A program made the position numbers and the translations under genes. Shown here piece after piece: positions 17,001-24,542 of a stretch of DNA of 52,812 nucleotides. Under the pieces are notes generated by a model. The model saw only the letters and a program-made list of their open reading frames with translations. It made no database searches and was not told the origin of the DNA. The stretch is from the NCBI GenBank assembly GCA_017695065.1, contig JADILZ010000073.1:1-52812 (forward strand), in the 5' to 3' direction. The stretch's first letter is position 1. The number at the start of each line of letters is the position of its first letter. This stretch comes from Candidatus Cryptobacteroides excrementipullorum (GTDB lineage: Bacteria > Bacteroidota > Bacteroidia > Bacteroidales > UBA932).

Positions 17001-17179
17001 TCAGCCCCCGGATATACACCCACGATAAGGCCGTTTTTCAGCTCGAATGTAGGGAACTCGTCCTTGTTCATGTAGGAAAGTCCCACAATTCCCAGGGCGA
17101 TCAGGATCCCCACTGTGAAATACACGATCTTCCTGTGGGCGACAGCTCCTCTGACGATGTTGTTTGAATTCCTTTTCAT
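14066..17179 (-). CDS. RND-family efflux permease
   Basis: 1037 residues, usual size for AcrB-like pumps. One N-terminal helix (about 17-36), a periplasmic loop, a helix bundle with the proton-relay segment VVLGMIVDDSIITMDGYM (about 390-410), a second large loop and the final bundle. This sequence type resembles the hydrophobe/amphiphile RND group. It sits between adaptor (18 bases upstream) and TolC gene, so it pumps a compound out of the periplasm or inner membrane. Substrate cannot be predicted. Confidence 0.93.
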   Translation of the reverse strand: MKRNSNNIVRGAVAHRKIVYFTVGILIALGIVGLSYMNKDEFPTFELKNGLIVGVYPGADAEEVEEQLAKPLEEVLFSFSEISRDNTKSYSKDGLCYIYTDLSTPAKTKNEVWSKIKLKLEAAKQTLPPGVLAVAVVDDFSAVSSMLIAIESEDKGYSEMKEYAEDLSTRLRRIPDMAAVKIIGTQDEEIAVHVDMDRLSAYGISPSALMLDYTTSGMQVASGDFDTDYTSSHIHVLNTVASEQEIAERIIYSDPDGNIVRLKDVATVERRYRDPSSIVDYNGNTALILSVEMRPDNNIVAFGREVDAVLDEFEKGLPDSVNLSKITDQPKVVGVSVLSFLRDLVISMLVVILVMLMLFPMKSALIASSGVPVCTAVALAVMFIAGIDLNTVSLAALIVVLGMIVDDSIITMDGYMDKLGRGMSRIDAACASMKELFFPMFTATFAISVMTFPAKALITGYLGDFVTTFPWVIAISLGASLAYAVFVVPSLEVRFIGSAKSQDKGILARGQKKFFNAMQKGYEKMEAACFRHPRLTIAAGVVAIGLGVIMFSQTNIQMMPKAARESFVVEIYLESGSGLDKTREVSDSLQHILLNDSRIKSVTAFMGNSSPRFHATYAPQTPSPDFAQFIVNTESVKATEEVLKDYGTRYQHYFHNALVRFKQMDYQAVSAPVEVTVKGGDFYTLQPIADSIKHFMYTLDDQLQWIHSDCEGMASFVNVDLDPDEAARLGINRSLLSMALAGTFDGLPIASVWEGDEQIPVNLYSMDVGKGMDYDIIGNQMIATRIPGVSVPLRQVADVEPGWGPDTHARISGEESITVGADMKFGYSQPVVMKKVKRFVEKEIKPGLPEGVAITYGGLSSMNGEVAPEITATFLCAVAILFFFLLVHFKKVSIAVLTMILSTLCFFGGFLGLWLFKLDFGLTSVLGLVSLMGIIVRNGILMFEYAEYLRFEKGWDVKEASIEAGKRRMRPIFLTSCTTALGVLPMIISGDALWMPMGVVICFGTMLSIVLIVLIMPVSYWQVFRKAKKVEVAADEN

Positions 17180-17197
17180 TTCAGATGTCTTTTGTCG

Positions 17198-18259
17198 TTA
17201 CCTCTCACCGGAGGAAGTCCTGCCTTCAAGTTCCCTGGCATCTACCTTCATGCCGCTGCTGACTTTCTGCGAACCTTCCACGATGACCCTGTCGCCAGCC
17301 TCAAGTCCGTCCTCTACTGCCACGCCCTTGCCGGCGAATTTCCCGGTGACTATGTACTTCTTCACGACTTTTCCGTCAGCGACTGTCCATACATAGCGTC
17401 CGTTCCCGTCGGTTCTTACCACTGATGCCGGGACGATTATTCCTCCGGCGCCTTCACTGTCTCTGTAAACCTTGCATACCATCCCCGGCAGGAGCCCTTC
17501 CACTTGCCCGGATGGGGAGAGGGTGCAGCTGTAGCTGTGGGAGAGCGGGGAGGCCGACACGCCTTTTGTCTTCACAACGGCCTGGAACCGCGCCCCTCCG
17601 AGAGCAGGCACTTCCACAGTGAAGCTTTCCCTTTTCCCGATGGAGCCTATCTCATTCTCCGGGACAGGAAACTCAATCTCCACAGAAGATATGTCCATCA
17701 GACGCACCAGTGGCTCCATGGCTCCGGTCTCGACACCTTCTTCGCAGAACTCTTCACCTATCACTCCGCTGAAAGGGGCCGTCACCGTGCAGTCTTCAAG
17801 TGCTTTTGCCGCAGCTTCCGCAGCTGCTTCAGCCTTGTTCAGCTGTGCCTGTACCTCCACCATTTTCACCTCTGCCACGCTCCCACTGTCATACACCTGG
17901 GAAAGCCTTTTGTAGCCATCCTTGGCCTGGGCGAGGGTGGCATCGGCCATCTGCTTGGTGCTCAACACGTTCTGTGATATTATGACAGCTATTGTGTCGC
18001 CTTTTCCCACGATATCGCCCACAGATACGGGCATGGATGCGAGTGTCCCCGGATAACTGCATGACAGGACTGCCGTCCGGGATGCCCTGACTGTGCCCAC
18101 ATAGTTGAGGGATCCGGTCTCTGCCTGTTCCTCAAGCGTGATCACGCTCACTGGTACAGGCTCTCTTCCCGAGCTCCCTTCCTGTCCCCTGGTGCATCCT
18201 GCCAGCATTGCGAGGGCGCAGCCTGCCAGTGTGCAGAAGGCCTTTGTTGTCCTTTCCAT
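17198..18259 (-). CDS. RND efflux periplasmic adaptor lipoprotein
   Basis: 353 residues. Lipoprotein signal with lipobox LAGC (Cys about 22). Layout is that of a membrane-fusion protein: first beta/lipoyl half (GTLASMPVSVGDIVGKGDTIAVI), a short helical hairpin (about 105-145), second lipoyl half (VTAPFSGVIGEEFCEEG), a beta-barrel and a membrane-proximal domain (GDRVIVEGSQKVSSGMKV). It links the RND pump to TolC. The genes before and after are 11 and 18 bases away. Confidence 0.92.
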   Translation of the reverse strand: MERTTKAFCTLAGCALAMLAGCTRGQEGSSGREPVPVSVITLEEQAETGSLNYVGTVRASRTAVLSCSYPGTLASMPVSVGDIVGKGDTIAVIISQNVLSTKQMADATLAQAKDGYKRLSQVYDSGSVAEVKMVEVQAQLNKAEAAAEAAAKALEDCTVTAPFSGVIGEEFCEEGVETGAMEPLVRLMDISSVEIEFPVPENEIGSIGKRESFTVEVPALGGARFQAVVKTKGVSASPLSHSYSCTLSPSGQVEGLLPGMVCKVYRDSEGAGGIIVPASVVRTDGNGRYVWTVADGKVVKKYIVTGKFAGKGVAVEDGLEAGDRVIVEGSQKVSSGMKVDARELEGRTSSGER

Positions 18260-18270
18260 ACCTTTTCCTC

Positions 18271-18792
18271 CTAATCGTTTTCCTTTGCTACGCAGTCCAC
18301 TGCACTGTCTGTAATCCTGTACACTGTATCCCCGTCTGTCACTGTGCCCGTGTATTCGAGGTCGAAAAGTATCACGTCAGTGAATTTTTCCGCCTTGCCG
18401 CTCACGGTTACGTCAGCATAACCTATCCCTGATCCTGTTTCCACAGATACTCTGCGCGTAACGTAAGGCTGCAGGAGGGTGAGGACGAGCCCTTCGGCAT
18501 TCACCCTGTCGAAGACGACAGCGTCACCTCCCATGATGTTCATGGTGATGACCATGTCGGTCCTGGATTTTCCGTCCCGGATTATGTTCATCTGCCCGCT
18601 TTCCGGCAATACGGACAGGGTGACTGTATCCGCCGCAGTGCCTTCCGGCGTGTCAGCCGGTACGGCGGAAACCGTACCGCTCGTCTTGAAGGAGTAGTCC
18701 CCTTCGAAACGGGCCGCGTTCTCTTTGGTGCAGCTCATGGCCATTGCGGCCGCAGCGGTTGTAGCCGCTATAAGAATGGTGCTTTTTTTCAT
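18271..18792 (-). CDS. Small lipoprotein encoded in the efflux operon
   Basis: 173 residues. Signal peptide with lipobox-like AMSC (Cys about 20), then a beta-rich domain of unknown family (repeating segments such as DTVTLSVLPESGQMNIIRDG and YADVTVSGKAEKF, consistent with a beta-sandwich or small barrel). Its ATG overlaps the TetR stop (ATGA) and it ends 11 bases before the adaptor gene, so it is a regular member of the pump operon. Perhaps an accessory or envelope-stress-related lipoprotein; no function can be read from the sequence. Confidence 0.65.
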   Translation of the reverse strand: MKKSTILIAATTAAAAMAMSCTKENAARFEGDYSFKTSGTVSAVPADTPEGTAADTVTLSVLPESGQMNIIRDGKSRTDMVITMNIMGGDAVVFDRVNAEGLVLTLLQPYVTRRVSVETGSGIGYADVTVSGKAEKFTDVILFDLEYTGTVTDGDTVYRITDSAVDCVAKEND

Positions 18793-19406
18793 ATTGCTTG
18801 TCTGTTTGTTGCGTTTGTGAAATTGTTGGTCACCAGGATTTCCACCATGGCGTCGTAGGTGCTTCTCATTGCCTCCCTGTCCTCGTAGATGCTGTACTGT
18901 ATTTCAAGTCCTTTCAGTATGACCAGCATCGTCTTGGCGAAAGCGTCCGGTTTGACTGCATCTGAAAGGATGCCCGTTTGCTTCCCGTTGTTGCAGGCGT
19001 CAGTGAAATATCTGTATTCCCAGTCATCCAGGATTTTCCTGGCTTCGCCTATAGCCTCCTTCACGTCTCCTGAGCCTTCTATGTACTGGGTCATTATGTA
19101 GTGCATGAAGACCCCCGCCTGCAGTATCACTTCCATCCTGGACTTCAGGTATGCGATAAGCTGTTCTCTCGGGTCCGGGTTCGCCCCGATTATGTCAGTA
19201 AGTCTTCCTATCACGGTGTCCATCTCCTGCTTGAGCACAGCCCTGAATATGTCCAGCTTGCTTTCGAAATGGTAGTAGATGGATGCTTTCGCCTTGTGTG
19301 CCGATGAAGCGATCTCGTCCATGGAGGTCTTTTCATAGCCGTACTTTTCAAACAGCGGGGATGCCGCCGCAAGGATTGAATTCCTTATTTTCTGAAGATC
19401 CTTCAT
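18789..19406 (-). CDS. TetR/AcrR-family regulator of the efflux operon
   Basis: 205 residues. The N-terminal 50 residues form the TetR helix-turn-helix (ILAAASPLFEKYGYEKTSMDEIASSA, then KASIYYHFESKLDIFRAVL). The helical C-terminal domain should bind a pump substrate or inducer. First gene of the operon, overlapping the lipoprotein gene by 4 bases. An inverted repeat at 19577-19595, within a promoter-like region upstream, is a candidate operator. Confidence 0.9.
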   Translation of the reverse strand: MKDLQKIRNSILAAASPLFEKYGYEKTSMDEIASSAHKAKASIYYHFESKLDIFRAVLKQEMDTVIGRLTDIIGANPDPREQLIAYLKSRMEVILQAGVFMHYIMTQYIEGSGDVKEAIGEARKILDDWEYRYFTDACNNGKQTGILSDAVKPDAFAKTMLVILKGLEIQYSIYEDREAMRSTYDAMVEILVTNNFTNATNRQAI

Positions 19407-19576
19407 TGAATTAGAATTTTCGACCGATTTCGTATTTCAGTACAAATTTTATACCCGCATCCATCTGTCAACGGCTCTCCGGACAGGCTGCCTGGTCCTG
19501 TCCGTGGTGTCTCTTCTGCCGTACCGGCCGCTCTGGGAACGGACTGATGCCAGGATAATGACAATTTTAAAAGTTT

Positions 19577-19595
19577 TATTGACGGCTTGTCAATA
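19577..19595. promoter_or_regulatory. Inverted repeat, candidate TetR operator
   Basis: Perfect 7-base arms TATTGAC and GTCAATA around a 5-base centre, in the 279-base gap between the divergent tetR and AGE-like genes. On the minus strand the arm contains TTGAC followed about 20 bases later by AAAATTG, a weak promoter match, so a bound repressor could block tetR operon transcription. It lies 171 bases from the tetR start and 91 from the AGE-like gene. Confidence 0.45.
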
Positions 19596-19685
19596 TTTTT
19601 CATTAAATTTAACGCAAGTATATAATTTCCGGGCCTTGACGGCCCATGGTTATGTTTGTTTATTAATAATTAAAGATTTGACGAG

Positions 19686-20687
19686 ATGGAAAGGACAGAT
19701 GCCTTCACAAAAGAGACCGGGAAGATGCTTGAGGAGATCCTCAGGTTCCCGGCCGAGACACTGCAGGACCCGACGGGCGGATTTTTCGGACATTTGACCG
19801 AGGAAGGTAAAATCGACGCGACCGCGCCTAAGGAGGTTGTTCTGAATGCGAGAATTCTTTGGACCTATGCGGCAGGATACAGAGTCCTGAAAAAGAAGGA
19901 GTACCTGATGACCGCCACAAGGACAAAGGATTTTTTTGTGGAGCATTTTGTCGATCATAAGTACGGCGGGGTGTACTGGTCTCTCAACCCGGACGGCACG
20001 AGGCTCGATACAGGGAAGCGTTTCCGTGCGATGGGAGCCGCCATCTACGGCCTCAGCGAATACGTGCTTGCGACGGGAGATGAAAGTGCGCTTTCATATG
20101 CCAGGAACCTGTTCGAGACCACCGAGAAAGAAGGCTTCGACCCTGAAAAGGGGCTTTACCGGGACATGAAGTCCAGGGACTGGGGGGATGCCGGGACGCA
20201 GCTCAAGGACGAGACCTTCTGTACTCATCTCAATATCCTGGAGGGATATGCTGCCCTTTATAGGGTATGGAGAGACGAGCGTCTCCGTTCCAGGATCATC
20301 AACCTTCTCACTGTCATTGCGGACAAGGTGCTTCCGGGTGCCTGCGATGATGACAGGCACCATTGCAGGAACATTGCCGAAGTGTCATGGCAGATGCTGA
20401 AGGCCGCTTTCTCGGTGCGTGACATTTATGTCATAAACAAGGTGCGCCCTGCTGTCCGTGAACTTCTCTCCGGAAAGGGGACTGCAGGATGCGGAGGCCA
20501 TACATGTGAAGCGGCGGAGACTGTCGTTGCTGACCTCTGGGCCTGGAAATATCTCAATGAAAGCGATGCCGCTGACAGGGCTCTTGCCTGCTGGGATTCT
20601 TTGAAGAATGCTCCGCTGGAGCACAAGTGCGGAAACTGCATTTTCCGTCTTGCGAGGATGTGTACTGAAGTGGCTGACATGTTCTGA
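19686..20687 (+). CDS. AGE-family (N-acylglucosamine 2-epimerase-like) protein, short form
   Basis: 333 residues, against about 390-410 for typical AGE enzymes. The (alpha/alpha)6-barrel motifs are clear in the N-terminal half: VLNARILWTYAAGYR (52-66), GGVYWSLNPDG (94-104) and CTHLNILEGYAALYRVW (179-195) with the conserved His181. The C-terminal half is shortened, and where cellobiose epimerases have a KCPYHN block with a catalytic His, this protein has KCGNC (314-318). Epimerase or isomerase activity is therefore uncertain. It precedes the aminopeptidase P gene by 34 bases, probably in one transcript. Confidence 0.75.
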   Translation: MERTDAFTKETGKMLEEILRFPAETLQDPTGGFFGHLTEEGKIDATAPKEVVLNARILWTYAAGYRVLKKKEYLMTATRTKDFFVEHFVDHKYGGVYWSLNPDGTRLDTGKRFRAMGAAIYGLSEYVLATGDESALSYARNLFETTEKEGFDPEKGLYRDMKSRDWGDAGTQLKDETFCTHLNILEGYAALYRVWRDERLRSRIINLLTVIADKVLPGACDDDRHHCRNIAEVSWQMLKAAFSVRDIYVINKVRPAVRELLSGKGTAGCGGHTCEAAETVVADLWAWKYLNESDAADRALACWDSLKNAPLEHKCGNCIFRLARMCTEVADMF

Positions 20688-20721
20688 AAGCCGCTGACAA
20701 TAAAGGATACAGATACGATTT

Positions 20722-22167
20722 ATGTTCAGAAAGGAAGTTTACAAGAGAAGAAGGGCGGAGCTGCACAGGCTGCTTGCTGCGGCGATGCCTGAGGGTAAGG
20801 CAGGGATTGCTGTTTTCATCGGCAATGCGGAGGCTCCCCAGAACTACAGGGGCAACGACTACAGGTTCAGGCAGGAAAGTTCTTTCCTCTATTACTGGGG
20901 GATTGACGAGCCTTGCTTTGCCGCTGTCCTCGACATAGACTCGGGGAAGGAATGTATATATGGGGACGATGTGGAGATAGGGGATATCATCTGGATGGGT
21001 CCCCAGCCTTCGGTTGCGTCCAAGGCGGAGTCAGTCGGGGTGGAGTCATCCGCCCCGTACGCGGAATTCGACCGTGCAGTGGCCTCGGCCGTATCCAAGG
21101 GCAGGCATGTACATTTCCTGCCTGCATCAAGGTATTACAATGTATTGAAGACCAGTTCCCTGACAGGATGTCCTCCGGAATCCGTGCGCAAGGTGGCAAC
21201 TCTCCAGGATGGGGAGCTTCATGCTTCTCTTGAGCTGACCAGTGCGGTCATATCCATGCGCCTTGTGAAGGAAGAGTGTGAGATAGAAGAGATTGACAAG
21301 GCTTGCGAGATCGGCTATCTCATGCATACCGAGGCTCGCCGCTCATGCAAGCCTGGTGTATGCGAGCAGGAGATTGTGGGCAGGATGGAAGGGGTGACCA
21401 TCTCAAGAGGATGGGGAGTGTCTTTCGCGACCATCCTTTCGCAGCACGGGGAGACGCTTCACAACCACAGGCATGATGGCATCATAACACCGGGAAAGCT
21501 GCTTCTTGTGGATGCCGGGGCCGAAAGCAATACCCACTATGCGTCTGATTTCACAAGGACTGTCCCGTGCGGAGGGAAATTCTCACCTGTGCAGCGTGAC
21601 ATATATGATATAGTAGTGGCATGCAACGACCTTGCTTACGACATGGCTGCACCTGGAGTTTCTTACCGCGATGTGCACCTTGCCGTGGCTGCACGTATGC
21701 TTGAGGGTCTGAAGGCCCTGGACCTTGTTCGAGGTGATGTGCAGGACATGGTGACAGAGGGGATTGCAGGCATGTTCATGCCTCACGGGCTGGGACACAA
21801 CATGGGTATCGATGTGCATGACATGGAGGATCTCGGTGAAGATCTTGTCGGGTATGACCCGGGACAGAGGCGTTCCTCCCAGCTCGGGCTGGGGTCTCTG
21901 CGCATGGCCCGTGTCCTGAAGCCGGGGCACGTGGTCACTGACGAGCCGGGAATCTATTTCATACCTGCCCTGATAGCCAAGTGGAAGGCCGAGGGTACCG
22001 GCAAGGACTTCATCAACTACGGCAAGCTTGAGAAAGGGTATCTCGATTTCGGCGGGATACGTCTGGAGGATGACCTGCTGATAACTCCTGACGGCTGCAG
22101 GCGTCTCGGTTCCCGCAGGCTGCCGATATACCCTGACGAAGTCGAGGCTGCCATGGCTGCAGAATGA
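20722..22167 (+). CDS. pepP: Xaa-Pro aminopeptidase (M24B, aminopeptidase P)
   Basis: 481 residues. N-terminal creatinase-like domain (1-170) with NYRGNDYRFRQESSFLYYWG, then the pita-bread M24 domain: VDAGAESNTHYASDFTRTVP (two Asp ligands), HGLGHNMGIDVHD (His), VTDEPGIYF (Glu) and GIRLEDDLLI (Glu). All five metal ligands are present. It removes N-terminal residues ahead of proline, in the cytoplasm. A second, three-domain member lies at 35434-37263. Confidence 0.9.
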   Translation: MFRKEVYKRRRAELHRLLAAAMPEGKAGIAVFIGNAEAPQNYRGNDYRFRQESSFLYYWGIDEPCFAAVLDIDSGKECIYGDDVEIGDIIWMGPQPSVASKAESVGVESSAPYAEFDRAVASAVSKGRHVHFLPASRYYNVLKTSSLTGCPPESVRKVATLQDGELHASLELTSAVISMRLVKEECEIEEIDKACEIGYLMHTEARRSCKPGVCEQEIVGRMEGVTISRGWGVSFATILSQHGETLHNHRHDGIITPGKLLLVDAGAESNTHYASDFTRTVPCGGKFSPVQRDIYDIVVACNDLAYDMAAPGVSYRDVHLAVAARMLEGLKALDLVRGDVQDMVTEGIAGMFMPHGLGHNMGIDVHDMEDLGEDLVGYDPGQRRSSQLGLGSLRMARVLKPGHVVTDEPGIYFIPALIAKWKAEGTGKDFINYGKLEKGYLDFGGIRLEDDLLITPDGCRRLGSRRLPIYPDEVEAAMAAE

Positions 22168-22210
22168 CGGAATGAAGGACTATCCGGCTTTTTCATTCTG
22201 AACTTCAAGT

Positions 22211-22244
22211 CGAAGAACCTGTCTGTCTCCAGGCAGGTGCTTCG
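22211..22244 (+). terminator. Hairpin downstream of pepP
   Basis: A 15-base arm CGAAGAACCTGTCTG (22211-22225) pairs with 22230-22244 with one mismatch and one G-U, loop TCTC. The following bases (GCTTTACTCTTCCTTTT) are T-rich but not a clean T-run. It lies 43 bases after the pepP stop and 41 before the DUF456 gene; a partial terminator is the likeliest role. Confidence 0.45.
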
Positions 22245-22284
22245 GCTTTACTCTTCCTTTTATGATGAAATAAAACGTGGTTAT

Positions 22285-22776
22285 ATGGAAATACTCATAG
22301 CTATACTGGCAGTTCTCGCAGGGGTGGTCGGGATCCTCGGCAGCATACTGCCCGCTCTTCCGGGGCCTCCTCTCACATGGGTGGGGATGCTTCTCCTGTA
22401 TTTCTGGGGCGGGACTGACGGGGCCGGGGAACACATGTCCCTTACACTTCTGCTTGTGATGCTCGGCATTACCGTTGCCGTCAGCATCATTGACTATGTT
22501 GTCCCTCTGTATTTCACAAGGCTGACCGGCGGGACCAAGGCCGCTGAGCGCGGGGCTATGGCAGGGCTGATATTCGGACTTTTCGTGGTTCCACCTGTGG
22601 GGATGATACTCGGCTCTTTCCTCGGGGCGTTTCTCGCTGAGCTTTATTATGCGCGAAAGAGCACCGGAGACGCTCTGAAGTCCGCTTTCGGCTCGTTCCT
22701 CGGTTTCCTCACCGGGACCGGGCTCAAACTCATCGTGTGCGGAGTCATGATGTATTACATAATAGTCTATATCTGA
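22285..22776 (+). CDS. DUF456-family membrane protein
   Basis: 163 residues from the ATG at 22285, chosen because it begins the first hydrophobic helix; an upstream ATG at 22237 would place the start inside the hairpin. Two helices near the N-terminus with GSILPALPGPPLTW, a helix around VSIIDYVVPLYFT, then GTKAAERGAMAGLIFGLFVVPPVG and GSFLGAFLAELYY, the hallmark of DUF456: Gly-rich membrane segments with a conserved GTKxxG-like loop. Inner-membrane protein of unknown function. Confidence 0.85.
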   Translation: MEILIAILAVLAGVVGILGSILPALPGPPLTWVGMLLLYFWGGTDGAGEHMSLTLLLVMLGITVAVSIIDYVVPLYFTRLTGGTKAAERGAMAGLIFGLFVVPPVGMILGSFLGAFLAELYYARKSTGDALKSAFGSFLGFLTGTGLKLIVCGVMMYYIIVYI

Positions 22777-22810
22777 TTCCTTCTGCCGTGCAGCTGCATA
22801 AAAAGATAGA

Positions 22811-22840
22811 GCGTCCGCGATTCCCATCGTAGACGCTCCG
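22811..22840 (+). repeat. Hairpin in the leader of a possible small gene
   Basis: GAGCGTC and GACGCTC form a perfect 7-base-pair stem around a 16-base loop. It follows the DUF456 stop by about 35 bases and precedes a 42-codon ORF by about 25 bases. No T-run follows, so it may be an mRNA leader element or a weak terminator. Confidence 0.4.
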
Positions 22841-22864
22841 CAATTCTAACCTAAAACTTAACCT

Positions 22865-22993
22865 ATGAAAAAACTATTCGTCAAAAATTATTGCAAGACC
22901 TGTGCCAAAAGTCTGTCCGAGGCCGGGAAAATCATATTTTTCCGTGATAAATCTGAAAAATCCCCGGTTATTTCGCTCGGTATGACGTTTTGA
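22865..22993 (+). CDS. Possible 42-residue small protein
   Basis: An ATG at 22865 opens a 42-codon frame starting MKKLFVKNYCKTCAKSL. It is basic, with a CxxC pair (Cys10, Cys13). The leader TAACCTAAAACTTAACCT directly before the ATG is A/C-rich, as is common before Bacteroidota starts. The stop lies 7 bases from the end of the convergent HAD gene. Could be a true small protein or the remnant of a larger gene start. I do not recognise the family. Confidence 0.4.
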   Translation: MKKLFVKNYCKTCAKSLSEAGKIIFFRDKSEKSPVISLGMTF

Positions 22994-23000
22994 TGGATGC

Positions 23001-23690
23001 TCAAGAGCAAAGGATAGTAACGAGGTCGCGGATACTCTGTACCTCGATGACCCTGTCTGACTGCGGCATATCCATGGCTTCATGTTCCCATACGAGTTCG
23101 TGCGGCACATGTATGGCCGTACCTCCGACACTGACTACCGGTACTATGTCTGAACGTACTGAATTGCCTGCCATGACAATCCCGGAAGGGGACAGTCCGT
23201 ATTTGCGTGCCAGGGCGGAATAGTTCCGCTCGTCCTTGTCCTGCATGACTTCAAATCCGCTGAAGTATTTTTCAAGTCCCGATTCCCTGAATTTCCTTTC
23301 CTGTTCCATCATGTCCCCTTTGGTTGCCACCACGAGGCTGAATCTTCCGGACAGGGCTTCAAGAGTGTCTGTCACCCCGTCTATTATCTTCACCTCATGC
23401 CAGAACAGGTCCCTGCATATTTCCTTGATACTGCTGTATATCGTCCCCGGGATATTCCCTCCGCACAGGTCCGCCGCAGTGTCTGTGAACCCGGTCATGC
23501 ATGTTTTGGCCCCGTAGCCGAAGACCGGTATGTTCTCTTCCTGGAACCCGTTGAAGATCTCCATGACCTTCTCTTCCTGGGCATAAGAAGAGAGAAGCAA
23601 GGCGAACCTGCGCTTTGCTTCCCTGTAGTAGATCTCGTTTTCCCAGAGCGTGTCGTCAGCATCCAGGAACACATGTTTCATTGGTGTCAT
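23001..23690 (-). CDS. HAD-family hydrolase
   Basis: 229 residues. Motif I DADDTLWEN (about 10-18) with nucleophile Asp and acid/base Asp, a helical cap (about 25-95), motif II in VVATKGD, Lys in the QERKFRESGL region and motif IV GNSVRSDIVP. This fits phosphoglycolate-phosphatase-like HADs that dephosphorylate small metabolites. Cytoplasmic. It starts 6 bases after the cyclophilin stop, so the two are cotranscribed. Substrate unknown; start could be 23690 or 23681. Confidence 0.85.
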   Translation of the reverse strand: MTPMKHVFLDADDTLWENEIYYREAKRRFALLLSSYAQEEKVMEIFNGFQEENIPVFGYGAKTCMTGFTDTAADLCGGNIPGTIYSSIKEICRDLFWHEVKIIDGVTDTLEALSGRFSLVVATKGDMMEQERKFRESGLEKYFSGFEVMQDKDERNYSALARKYGLSPSGIVMAGNSVRSDIVPVVSVGGTAIHVPHELVWEHEAMDMPQSDRVIEVQSIRDLVTILCS

Positions 23691-23696
23691 TCCTGC

Positions 23697-24380
23697 CTAT
23701 TCTCCGGCCTTTTCATCCGCGGCAACAGGTGCCTCAGGCGCTGCCGGCTTCTCCGGACGGATGGAGATGATGTGTATGTCCTTCACTGGCTTGTCCCTTC
23801 CGTCAGTCTCGACGGCGGCAATCTTGTCTATAACGTCAAATCCGGAAACAGTCTCCCCGAAAACCGTATATTGTCCGTCCAGCTGAGAGCATGTGTTCGC
23901 ATCCTGGACTATGTAGAACTGGGAGCCGGACGATTCCTTTTTCGGGTTGGCCGCATCGCCTCTCCTGGCTGCAGCGAGAGCGCCTTTCTTGTGTGTGAAT
24001 CCAGGCACTATCTCGGCTGGGATGGTATATCCGGGGCCGCCTGTCCCGTACTGTGCCGATTTGGAAGGGTCCTTGGTGAGCGGGTCTCCTGCCTGGATCA
24101 TGAACCCGTTGATGACCCTGTGGAAGAGGAGGCCGTCATAATAGCCCTCTGATGCGAGTTTCACGAAATTGTCCCTGTGCAGAGGTGTCTCCTTGTAGAG
24201 TTTCACCTTGATGGTGCCGAGGTCGGTCTTTATGTCCAGTACCGGCTCTTCGGAAAGGGTTGTGGCATCGAATTTCATTGTCTTCTCCTGTTCTTTGTCT
24301 TTTTTCTGTCCAGAGTTGCAGCCTGCAGCGATTGCCAGGATCCCTGCAACGCACATCGCCTTAAAAAATGTTTTTTTCAT
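23697..24380 (-). CDS. Cyclophilin-type peptidyl-prolyl isomerase, lipoprotein
   Basis: 227 residues from the ATG at 24380, where MKKTFFKAM begins a lipoprotein signal ending LAIAAGC (Cys about 21). The open frame extends far upstream to 24974, but that part has no coding character. The cyclophilin domain (about 50-205) has LFHRVINGFMIQAGDP, GTGGPGYTIPAEI, GSQFYIVQD and LDGQYTVFGETVSG, with the catalytic Arg in HRV. A periplasmic or membrane-bound folding helper. A Pro/Ala-rich tail ends the protein. Confidence 0.9.
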   Translation of the reverse strand: MKKTFFKAMCVAGILAIAAGCNSGQKKDKEQEKTMKFDATTLSEEPVLDIKTDLGTIKVKLYKETPLHRDNFVKLASEGYYDGLLFHRVINGFMIQAGDPLTKDPSKSAQYGTGGPGYTIPAEIVPGFTHKKGALAAARRGDAANPKKESSGSQFYIVQDANTCSQLDGQYTVFGETVSGFDVIDKIAAVETDGRDKPVKDIHIISIRPEKPAAPEAPVAADEKAGE

Positions 24381-24501
24381 ATATTTATCCGAATAAAGAT
24401 TTTCCAGTCGTGGCATGACGGCACTCCCGACTGCAATTATCGGGCAAACTTTGTAATAGATGCCCGGGAGTCCCGATAAGTTGCACCGCTCCGGTGATTT
24501 T

Positions 24502-24534
24502 ATTGCGGAAAATCCGTACAGTTTTATAATTTTG
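24502..24534 (+). promoter_or_regulatory. Promoter very close to the flippase start codon
   Basis: ATTG (24502-24505), 21 bases, then TAATTTTG (24527-24534), matching the -33/-7 consensus. The flippase ATG at 24543 is only 8 bases after the -7 box, so the transcript would start at or next to the start codon, giving an almost leaderless mRNA. Confidence 0.5.
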
Positions 24535-24542
24535 CGGCCGTT

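Noticed and set aside
23397..24152. 251-codon plus-strand ORF opposite the cyclophilin and HAD genes
   Set aside because: It is the antisense shadow of two genes with clear family motifs; its own product has no recognisable domain.
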